A stretch of 12,618 nt of DNA. Origin: Nitrosopumilales archaeon CG_4_9_14_0_2_um_filter_34_16 (lineage in GTDB: Archaea; Thermoproteota; Nitrososphaeria; Nitrososphaerales; Nitrosopumilaceae). The DNA lies in assembly GCA_002788515.1 (NCBI GenBank), contig PFRJ01000003.1, positions 1 to 12,618 of the forward strand, written 5' to 3'. Shown one piece after another: positions 1 through 5,258 of the stretch. The position numbers and the translations under genes were made by a program. Under the pieces are notes generated by a model. It was not told the DNA's origin. It saw only the letters and a program-made list of their open reading frames with translations, and searched no databases. Positions within the stretch are counted from its first letter, which is position 1. Each line of letters starts with the position of its first letter.

Positions 1-56
1 CGTCGTCGTTAAGCTGTCCCGCTATCTTTTTTCTAGTTTTTTATCTTGATTTAATT

Positions 57-84
57 ATATTTCTAAATTCGAATTTAGAAATAT
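57..84. repeat. 28-bp perfect palindrome, possible 3' hairpin
   Basis: The 14-nt half ATATTTCTAAATTC at 57-70 is followed directly by its exact reverse complement at 71-84. It begins 9 nt beyond the stop codon of the minus-strand PPOX gene, so in that transcript it can fold into a hairpin with a stem of about 12 bp. After the palindrome the minus strand is A-rich, not T-rich, so it does not look like a classical hairpin-plus-U terminator for that gene. T-runs at 25-43 on the plus strand could instead end a transcript coming from the left. It could be a 3'-end processing or stability element, or a protein site. Confidence 0.6.
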
Positions 85-93
85 CCTAAATTT

Positions 94-498
94 CTACTCG
101 GACATCTTTAATTCAGGCAAAACAAAAATTTTATGCGGTTTAATCTTTAGAATAATTCTTTTTTCATTATTTTGTTTGAACGGATAATGTTCTCTGTTCA
201 TGTATTGTTGAGTCAGTTTGTCTGCGTGTCTGTAATCATAATCTGGAATTAATTCTTCTACAACTCCGCGAATAGTAGTCATGTCAAGAGAATTGTCTTT
301 TGATACAACGGATACTGCAACACGAGGATCACGTAAAACATTTTTGTGTTTTATTCTTCCTTCCGCAGTATTAACTAAAACATATCCATCATCATAGTTT
401 GCCCAAACTGGAGATACTTGGGGAGAGCCATCTTTCATTAATGTGGCAATAAAGACAAGATTTTGCTCTGAAAACAATTTTACTATTTTTTCATCCAT
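94..498 (-). CDS. PPOX-fold (pyridoxamine 5'-phosphate oxidase-like) flavin/F420-binding protein
   Basis: This encodes 134 residues from the ATG at 498; an in-frame GTG at 507 would add three. The pattern matches the split-barrel PPOX family: an N-terminal strand ending in FIATLMKDGSPQVSPVW, then DDGYVLVNTAEGRIKHKNV followed by LRDPRVAVSVV, the segment that usually contacts the phosphate of FMN or F420. A C-terminal KPHKIFVL strand closes the barrel. The length is normal for the small, single-domain PPOX proteins. Members bind FMN, F420 or haem and many have no known substrate; Nitrososphaerota make F420, so an F420-dependent reductase is a reasonable guess, no more. A TATA-like AAAAATATC lies at about 526-534, which would put the transcript start at or very near the start codon. 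It is 124 nt downstream of the ArsR-like gene on the same strand. Confidence 0.85.
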   Translation of the reverse strand: MDEKIVKLFSEQNLVFIATLMKDGSPQVSPVWANYDDGYVLVNTAEGRIKHKNVLRDPRVAVSVVSKDNSLDMTTIRGVVEELIPDYDYRHADKLTQQYMNREHYPFKQNNEKRIILKIKPHKIFVLPELKMSE

Positions 499-569
499 AA
501 TAGTCACATCATACCATATTGCAGATATTTTTGTTCTGCAACAATAACTGAGCGTTTTTCACGACATGA

Positions 570-587
570 ATCAAATTTTTATTTGAT
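570..587. repeat. short hairpin between two minus-strand genes
   Basis: ATCAAAT at 570-576 and ATTTGAT at 581-587 are exact reverse complements with a TTTT loop. It sits 36 nt past the stop of the ArsR-like gene and ahead of the PPOX promoter. It could mark the end of the regulator transcript. Such short AT-rich hairpins are common by chance in this composition. Confidence 0.3.
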
Positions 588-622
588 CGCACATATTGAA
601 TCATCATTTTCCACTCAACGTG

Positions 623-1126
623 TTATTTTGTGCTGGATTTTTCAAGCACATTTGTCATTGCCCTATTCATAATCTCCATTACCAAGTATTGTGAATAGTC
701 TTCAGATTTTTTACCCTTTGATTTTCCAGTTTTTGGGGATAATCCTTTGAGAATTTTTTCAATTTTTGTAGAAGTGTTGGTAATCACTTTGGAGTATGTT
801 GAATCAAAATCATCAGGAGTCTGAAAATCCAACAGTTTGGTGGATGTGCTGTAAAATTTTGTGATAGCTCCTCGAGACTCTTCAATTCTTGCAATTTCAA
901 TCAATCCAGATTCTTTGAGAATTTCCAAATGGTGACGAACAGTGGTGAGTGCTTTTTTGTATCCTGTTTTTTTCAGAGCGTTGGAAATTTGATCAGCAGA
1001 TAGCGCCTGATGGTATAAGATTTCAACAATTTTAGCCCGTGCAGGGTCGTCAATTGCACGTGCCTGACCAACACTTGTTGTAACGGTACGATTAACTTTG
1101 ATTTGTTTTTCTAGTAATGTAGACAT
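623..1126 (-). CDS. ArsR-like winged-helix transcriptional regulator
   Basis: This encodes 167 residues. Residues ~22-95 form a winged helix-turn-helix of the ArsR type: AIDDPARAKIVEILYHQALS, then SADQISNALKKTGYKKALTT, the recognition helix TVRHHLEILKESGLIEI and a wing around EESRGAITKFYS. A lysine/glycine-rich linker (SPKTGKSKGKK, ~130-140) leads to a C-terminal helix, YLVMEIMNRAMTNVLEK, likely for dimerisation. No metal-binding CxC motif is visible, so metal sensing is not supported. The ATG start at 1126 is preceded by a purine-rich GGGAAGGTAG (1133-1142), a plausible Shine-Dalgarno, and a TATA-like AAAAAATATGAT near 1166-1177. So unlike many genes here it probably has a short leader. It is cytoplasmic and DNA-binding. 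Its target is unknown; the inverted repeat at 1251-1266 upstream is a candidate self-regulatory site. Confidence 0.85.
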   Translation of the reverse strand: MSTLLEKQIKVNRTVTTSVGQARAIDDPARAKIVEILYHQALSADQISNALKKTGYKKALTTVRHHLEILKESGLIEIARIEESRGAITKFYSTSTKLLDFQTPDDFDSTYSKVITNTSTKIEKILKGLSPKTGKSKGKKSEDYSQYLVMEIMNRAMTNVLEKSSTK

Positions 1127-1462
1127 ACAAAACTACCTTCCCAACCGATCTAAAAGTTCCGCGTATCATATTTTTTTGTCTAATCGCATCAATTTTTGTT
1201 TACTTTTACATATTTCGTACCGGTATCAAAATGGTATAGACCAATACAAGATACATTGTAATGTATTCGATATTATTGATAGCACTACAATAAATATAGT
1301 ATAGGATGAATAATTATTGTAACGGTTTTAGAAATTTCAAAAAATGCAAATTCTGAAAAACAGATTGTCAAATCACCTGTCAGGATGTGTGTCATGGAGA
1401 TGTTGAAAATAGAATTCGAGTTGAGAGTTAGTTTCTAGTCGACATCATACAGAAATGTAGAA
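1127..1462. other. 336-nt gene-free region between purC and the regulator gene
   Basis: I see no convincing gene on either strand; the open frames are short. The right part is the 3' flank of purC. The left part is the upstream region of the ArsR-like gene, with its TATA-like element near 1166-1177. It also holds the 8-bp palindrome TACCGGTA at 1219-1226, part of the repeated motif CGGTATCA (1221-1228), and the inverted repeat at 1251-1266. Confidence 0.6.
1251..1266. promoter_or_regulatory. inverted repeat upstream of the ArsR-like gene, operator candidate
   Basis: ATACATT (1251-1257) and AATGTAT (1260-1266) are exact reverse complements separated by GT. ArsR-family operators are short AT-rich dyads, so the form fits. 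But it lies 125 nt upstream of the start codon, well beyond the likely TATA element, which is far for simple repression. Inference only. Confidence 0.3.
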
Positions 1463-2287
1463 TTACAAAGAGTGTCCAGTTAGTTTCTCATATGCAGTAA
1501 CGTAACGTTGTGTCATTTTTGAAATAATCTCTGCAGGTATTTCTGGAGCCATAGGTTCTCGTCCTGCATCACGTTCATCATCAAATTGTTTTTGATATCC
1601 GTTTGCAGTCAACCAATCACGTAGTATCTGTTTGTCATACGCTTCTTGAATTTTACCTACCTCAAAGGAATCTTTAGGCCATAGTCGATATTCATCAGGA
1701 CCAATAGAATCACCTAACGTAATTTTTCCATCCAGTAATCCAAACTCTAATTTTAAATCGGCCAAAATAAATCCTGCAACATCTGCAATTTTGGCCATTG
1801 TTTTGTAAATGTCAATTGAGGTTTGTTCCAACCAAGAATATTGTTCTTCTGTAACTAAATTCATCTCTAATGCTTTAGATTTGTTTATTGGAATATCATG
1901 TTCAGATTTTGTAGTAGGATCAAATATTGGTTCTAATAATTTTGCAGCTAGTGCAGTATTGGTTCCATCAGGTAAGACGACCTCACCTTTTTTCCACCTA
2001 CTTACCAGGCTACCGTAAAAATAGCCTCTAACAACGCACTCTATTGGAAGCATTGTCATCTTTTTTACTACAATCTCAGTATCAGATTCTCTTCTGATGA
2101 AATGATTTGGTACAGATAATTCATTGAACCAAAATTCTGCAAATTTGCATAAAACTTCCCCCTTTCGCGGGATATCTTGTTTGAATTTGACATCAAATGC
2201 TGAAACCCTGTCTGAGAATTTGAATAAAATGCTAGATTCATCCACATCATAAAGATCCTTTACTTTGCCACTTGTAAGAAACTTCAA
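1463..2287 (-). CDS. purC: Phosphoribosylaminoimidazole-succinocarboxamide (SAICAR) synthase
   Basis: PurC joins CAIR and aspartate with ATP to give SAICAR, an IMP synthesis step after PurSLQ. The 274-residue protein has the family's usual core: the glycine-rich N-terminus SGKVKDLYDVD (6-16), the signature LPIECVVRGYFYGS (80-93) and GFILADLKLEFG (172-183). The aspartate/CAIR-side motif GDSIGPDEYRLWP (192-204) follows. The start is TTG at 2285-2287. The frame upstream reaches a stop without ATG or GTG, and KFLTSGK lines up with the normal PurC N-terminus, so TTG is well supported. A TATA-like TTAAATTC (~2308-2316) lies about 25 nt upstream, consistent with a leaderless transcript. It is the last purine gene on this strand, separated from purF by two non-purine genes and a gene on the other strand, so it probably has its own promoter. 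Confidence 0.97.
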   Translation of the reverse strand: MKFLTSGKVKDLYDVDESSILFKFSDRVSAFDVKFKQDIPRKGEVLCKFAEFWFNELSVPNHFIRRESDTEIVVKKMTMLPIECVVRGYFYGSLVSRWKKGEVVLPDGTNTALAAKLLEPIFDPTTKSEHDIPINKSKALEMNLVTEEQYSWLEQTSIDIYKTMAKIADVAGFILADLKLEFGLLDGKITLGDSIGPDEYRLWPKDSFEVGKIQEAYDKQILRDWLTANGYQKQFDDERDAGREPMAPEIPAEIISKMTQRYVTAYEKLTGHSL

Positions 2288-2335
2288 CTGATTATAACTA
2301 ATTTTGATAGAATTTAACTGCTAGGGCAATTAAAC

Positions 2336-2352
2336 CAAGTTAACAAAACTTG
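2336..2352. promoter_or_regulatory. inverted repeat upstream of purC
   Basis: CAAGTT (2336-2341) and AACTTG (2347-2352) are exact reverse complements with a 5-nt spacer. The site lies 50-65 nt upstream of the purC start, just above its likely TATA element, and 4 nt from a copy of CGGTATCA. A regulator site is possible; chance is not excluded. Confidence 0.25.
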
Positions 2353-2447
2353 CCACCGGTATCATAACAAAAGAATAGTGTTGAACTGAACTGGCAAATC
2401 CCGATGAGAGATATTCAAAAATAACGCATCATATAACGGAATAATGC

Positions 2448-2648
2448 ATGAGTAATCTAGATGAATCAATAGGGAAAATATTACTAGAACTTCAAAAAGA
2501 AGATCCAGATACATTCAAAAAACTAATGAAAAAGGCTCAAGAAGATCATCCCGAACTTTTTGAGGCAGATGTTGACAAAGACAACAAGGAGATTGAAAAA
2601 TACAATCTAGAAGTGGACGAATATAACAAAAAGATTGATGAGGATTAA
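2448..2648 (+). CDS. small acidic protein, unknown
   Basis: I do not recognise a family. The 66-residue product is very rich in Asp, Glu and Lys, and has no membrane segment and no Cys. The N-terminal half, with LLELQKEDPDTFKKLMKKAQ followed by EDHPELFEAD, looks like two short helices. The second half, DNKEIEKYNLEVDEYNKKIDED, has heptad-like spacing and may form a coiled coil. The ATG is preceded by ACGGA about 8 nt upstream. The gene stands alone on the plus strand, facing purC on its left and converging with the membrane-anchored gene on its right, 16 nt apart. The acidic, helical character suggests a small cytosolic binding protein, but no function is shown. Confidence 0.65.
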   Translation: MSNLDESIGKILLELQKEDPDTFKKLMKKAQEDHPELFEADVDKDNKEIEKYNLEVDEYNKKIDED

Positions 2649-2664
2649 AAAGAGGTAAGGGATT

Positions 2665-3051
2665 TCAAGAACCCATCATTCCAACCATCTTAGGCATCTC
2701 ACGATAGGCTTTATTTACAAAAATATCATTATCGGCACTAACCATTACAAACTCCATCGGGTTTTCAGGTGGTGGAGAAACTATTATTTTTTGTCCAGAT
2801 TTCAGAATTCCCAAATCTAGTGTGTCTCCTTCTCCAAAATTTACATGAATGTTTGTCAAGGGTTGCGAACCAGTGTTTTGTATAGTAACACGGCCCATTA
2901 CAAACATATTTTGTTTGTCTAAGATAGGATCAACAAAAATATCATATTCTTGGATAGATATAGATAGTTTCAAAATATCCATGCCAAAAATTACCGCCAT
3001 GATTGTAATTGTCACAATACCAATGCCAATAATTACGGTATACTGTTTCAC
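2665..3051 (-). CDS. membrane-anchored protein with an extracytoplasmic beta-domain, unknown
   Basis: The 128-residue product starts with GTG at 3049-3051; no ATG lies ahead of the hydrophobic segment in this frame. Residues ~5-25 (YTVIIGIGIVTITIMAVIFG) form one membrane span or uncleaved signal anchor. The remaining ~100 residues are predicted outside: RVTIQNTGSQPLTNIHVNFG and LDLGILKSGQKIIVSPP have the alternating pattern and NTG-turn of an immunoglobulin-like or CARDB-like beta-sandwich. The C-terminus is Met/Gly-rich (MPKMVGMMGS). It lies 35 nt downstream of the DUF427 gene on the same strand and may be co-transcribed with it. Function unknown; an accessory surface protein would fit. There is no twin-arginine motif. 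Confidence 0.7.
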   Translation of the reverse strand: MKQYTVIIGIGIVTITIMAVIFGMDILKLSISIQEYDIFVDPILDKQNMFVMGRVTIQNTGSQPLTNIHVNFGEGDTLDLGILKSGQKIIVSPPPENPMEFVMVSADNDIFVNKAYREMPKMVGMMGS

Positions 3052-3086
3052 AATTTCTCTAGATGTTTTCAGATAATTAAGAATGA

Positions 3087-3383
3087 TTATTCCACTTTAA
3101 CGCCATTCCAAAACGCAATTCTTCCCTTGATTTTTTTTGCAGCATCATTTGGTTCGGCATAGTACCAAGCACAGTCTTTGTTTGTCTTACCATTAACAGT
3201 TACAGAGTAATAATTGGCCATACCCTTCCAACCACAAACAGTAATTAATTCAGTTTTCTCAAAATATTCTTCTTTAATAGAATCATATGGAAAATATGCA
3301 TTTCCTTCCACAGTGACAACATCATCACTTTCAGCAATTATAACATCATTCCATATTGCTTGCACAGATATAGAATAAGCCAA
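3087..3383 (-). CDS. DUF427 family protein
   Basis: The sequence matches DUF427, a small cytosolic beta-rich family of unsettled function: AIWNDVIIAESDDVVTVEG, then YFPYDSIKEEYFEKTE, the hallmark VCGWKGMANYYSVTVNG at ~49-65 and C-terminal AAKKIKGRIAFWNGVKVE. The length of 98 residues is typical of a single-domain member. The longest frame begins with TTG at 3383. An in-frame GTG at 3365 (giving VQAIWND) is an alternative that matches the family start better and lies about 25-30 nt below a TATA-like TTAATTAAATAT. It is 29 nt downstream of purF on the same strand; this could be read-through, but the TATA element suggests its own promoter. No link to purine metabolism is established. Confidence 0.85.
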   Translation of the reverse strand: MAYSISVQAIWNDVIIAESDDVVTVEGNAYFPYDSIKEEYFEKTELITVCGWKGMANYYSVTVNGKTNKDCAWYYAEPNDAAKKIKGRIAFWNGVKVE

Positions 3384-3403
3384 ACCATATTTAATTAAAG
3401 CTG

Positions 3404-3419
3404 AAATTAAATTTAATTT
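3404..3419. repeat. 16-bp AT-only palindrome at the purF stop codon
   Basis: AAATTAAA (3404-3411) is followed by its exact reverse complement TTTAATTT (3412-3419), spanning the purF stop codon. It may help end the purF transcript or form part of the DUF427 promoter. Being AT-only, it could be chance. Confidence 0.25.
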
Positions 3420-4855
3420 GTTGCCTTGACTTGCTCGCGTTTACTAAAATCAGGTTTTATTCCCAAAGAATCATAGTTTCCTGAAGAACATGTAAAACAC
3501 ATTGAATCCTTTGGGATTCCAACTGCATCGGCCAGATTATCAGCATCATTATACCCTAAAAAGTCAACACCAATACTTTGTCTGACCATCTCAGTAATCT
3601 CATCACTAGTCAAAGTTTTGCCATTAGTGAATGTAGCAAGCTCTTCTCTAGAAGGAAAATCAATTCCAGCATAACATGGATAATTAATTTGAGGGTACGT
3701 GATTAACATGCTGATTTTTTTGGCACCTGCACGACGAAGAGCCTTGATAATAGCTTTGGAACTAGTACCCCTTACCAAACTATCATCAATTACTACAACA
3801 TGCTTGTCTTTAATTATTTCACTAATGGGGATTATCCAGCGATTAATTTCAACCCTGTCGCTTTGATGAGGTTCAATAAAGCTTCGCAGTGGGCCTTTCT
3901 TGCTATATCTGTCCTTTAGTAAACCTTCATCAAAAGATACACCAAGTTCCTGAGCATATCCCAGTGCAGCAGGCCTTGCAGAATCAGGTACTGGAATCAC
4001 CAAATCTGCATCTTTGATTGGAAACTTTTTTGCCATAAATTGTCCAATTCTTTTTCTTGAAACGTAAATGTTATGTCCTTCCATTTTGCTTGAAGGATGT
4101 GCAAAGTAAGTAAACTCAAAAGAACAGTGTGCACGAGAAGTATCAGTTGAGAATAATTCAGTTTCAATTCCGCTTTGACTTAATTTGATCAATTCGCCAG
4201 GAACTACATCTCTTTGAAGAGTTGCACCAACTGCAGTAACTGCAGCTGATTCTGATGTTACAATGTATGTATCATCAGATTCTTTATGTCCTAATACCAT
4301 AGGACGAAATCCTTTAGGATCACGTGCTGCATAAACAGAATTATCATCAGAGATAAACGTAAAACAATAAGAACCAACCATTTCATTTTTTAGAATAGAT
4401 AATGCTTTTCCCATTTCACCATTTTCAGAAATTAGTGAAACAAGTCTTTGTGCTGCAACCAAAGTGTCACTTGCATTTTGTGGAGTAAATGAACAACCTC
4501 CAACTAAATTAGATAGTTCTTGGGCATTGGCAATTGTTCCATTATGTGCAATGCAAAGATCTTTTACTTTCAATGGTTGTGCATTTTCTAGTGTACTAGT
4601 ACCCATTGTAGAATATCGGACATGCCCAATTACACATGGTGATGCATATTCGTCAGCAAGTTTTTTAAAATCAGATGAAGAGTGTGAAACCAATCCTACT
4701 CTTTTAAATGGTGGTTTGTTTGGAACTGCAAATCCCCAAGCCTCTTGCCCCCTATGTTGCAAAGCTCGCAATGCATCAAAGACCATTGGAACAACGTTAG
4801 TTCCAGTTAAACTGTAAATTCCCACGACACCACAGTTTTCCTTTACTTTAGGCAT
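3413..4855 (-). CDS. purF: Amidophosphoribosyltransferase (glutamine PRPP amidotransferase)
   Basis: PurF moves the glutamine amide nitrogen to PRPP, giving phosphoribosylamine, the committed step of purine synthesis. The 480-residue protein has an Ntn-hydrolase glutaminase half: the nucleophile is probably Cys8 (ENCGVVGIYS), exposed after removal of a seven-residue propeptide. ALQHRGQEAWG (31-41), GHVRYST (77-83) and AHNGTIAN (103-110) follow. The phosphoribosyltransferase half carries the PRPP loop VVVIDDSLVRGTSS (353-366). Cys244, Cys394, Cys453 and Cys456 fall where the Bacillus subtilis type binds a structural [4Fe-4S] cluster. The ATG at 4855 is well supported. The 190-nt upstream gap holds a TATA-like element, a 19-bp operator-like palindrome and a possible leader ORF ending 2 nt before the start, so this gene seems to have its own controlled promoter. 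Confidence 0.98.
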   Translation of the reverse strand: MPKVKENCGVVGIYSLTGTNVVPMVFDALRALQHRGQEAWGFAVPNKPPFKRVGLVSHSSSDFKKLADEYASPCVIGHVRYSTMGTSTLENAQPLKVKDLCIAHNGTIANAQELSNLVGGCSFTPQNASDTLVAAQRLVSLISENGEMGKALSILKNEMVGSYCFTFISDDNSVYAARDPKGFRPMVLGHKESDDTYIVTSESAAVTAVGATLQRDVVPGELIKLSQSGIETELFSTDTSRAHCSFEFTYFAHPSSKMEGHNIYVSRKRIGQFMAKKFPIKDADLVIPVPDSARPAALGYAQELGVSFDEGLLKDRYSKKGPLRSFIEPHQSDRVEINRWIIPISEIIKDKHVVVIDDSLVRGTSSKAIIKALRRAGAKKISMLITYPQINYPCYAGIDFPSREELATFTNGKTLTSDEITEMVRQSIGVDFLGYNDADNLADAVGIPKDSMCFTCSSGNYDSLGIKPDFSKREQVKATN

Positions 4856-4857
4856 TT

Positions 4858-4950
4858 CTAGGCATACTCCAAGACAGATGCCATCAAAAGTTTAGAAAAA
4901 GTGTAAAACTTAGCTGAAAAATCAGTTAATGTCTTCATCCCCTGTTCCAT
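4858..4950 (-). CDS. possible leader peptide ORF ahead of purF
   Basis: From the ATG at 4950 an open frame of 30 codons runs to a TAG at 4858-4860, leaving only AA before the purF ATG. The peptide begins MEQGMKTLTDFSAKF and ends LLMASVLEYA; an in-frame GTG lies two codons earlier. With a transcript start predicted near 4975, it would be the first reading frame on the purF message. The stop-to-start spacing would suit translational coupling. It is short and may be chance; codon use gives no strong support. Confidence 0.3.
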   Translation of the reverse strand: MEQGMKTLTDFSAKFYTFSKLLMASVLEYA

Positions 4951-4974
4951 TACCACTGTGAACAATAAAAATGC

Positions 4975-4993
4975 TGATCACTTTAAGCGATCA
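4975..4993 (-). promoter_or_regulatory. operator-like palindrome in the purF promoter
   Basis: Read on the minus strand the site is TGATCGCTTAAAGTGATCA, a dyad with 8 of 9 base pairs matching around a central A. It lies directly downstream of the TATA-like element at 4999-5006 and covers the predicted transcript start, where a bound repressor would block initiation. A 13-bp copy of one side (TGCTGATCACTTT, 4972-4984) recurs at 5098-5110 inside the 50-codon gene. The binding protein is unknown. Confidence 0.45.
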
Positions 4994-4998
4994 AATTT

Positions 4999-5006
4999 GT
5001 ATATAC
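4999..5006 (-). promoter_or_regulatory. TATA-like element of purF
   Basis: GTATATAC is the strongest TATA-like sequence in the purF upstream gap. A start about 25-27 nt downstream would be near 4975, giving a leader of about 120 nt, unusually long compared with the neighbouring genes. Confidence 0.45.
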
Positions 5007-5045
5007 ACAGATAGACAAATTGCAGATGTTTGACTCAGACACACA

Positions 5046-5198
5046 TCATTTTGCATATTTTCTGATGCTCTTTGATTTTTTTGCTTGTTTCTTTAATTGC
5101 TGATCACTTTTGTATTTTTTAATTCGCTGTTTTGCTTCAGCAGCCTTTTGACCTTTTTGTTTTCGCCCATCTTTTTTCTTTGGTTTTTTCTCAGTCAT
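5046..5198 (-). CDS. lysine-rich 50-residue protein, unknown
   Basis: Reading the minus strand from the ATG at 5198 gives 50 residues starting MTEKKPKKKDGRKQKGQKAA and ending KSKSIRKYAK, then TGA. It has 19 Lys and 3 Arg, no Cys, no Trp, and a central helix-like AAEAKQRIKKYKSDQQLKKQ. Such composition is usual for small proteins that bind nucleic acid or ribosomes, but I recognise no family. Support for a real gene is a full open frame, AAGGAATTTC about 8-15 nt upstream of the ATG, and TATA-like TTTAATTTAAT at 5231-5241 some 35 nt upstream. It sits between purL (60 nt upstream) and purF (190 nt downstream), same strand. A-rich DNA readily gives Lys-rich frames, so some doubt remains. Confidence 0.55.
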   Translation of the reverse strand: MTEKKPKKKDGRKQKGQKAAEAKQRIKKYKSDQQLKKQAKKSKSIRKYAK

Positions 5199-5258
5199 AC
5201 TTTGAAATTCCTTGTTTTCTTATTCTTTTCATTAAATTAAACACACCGTAAGTTAAAA

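Noticed and set aside
1..26. Relatively GC-rich start of the window, perhaps the 3' end of a tRNA or a plus-strand gene (an Arg-Arg-Arg-stop reading is possible)
   Set aside because: Too short to judge: no T-arm pattern is visible, and nothing upstream is available.
590..622. C-box-like ATGATGA on the minus strand, considered as a C/D box small RNA
   Set aside because: No matching D box and second box pair at usable spacing.
1098..1304. 68-codon plus-strand frame across the regulator promoter
   Set aside because: It overlaps the regulator's own start and promoter on the other strand; its composition looks like translated non-coding DNA.
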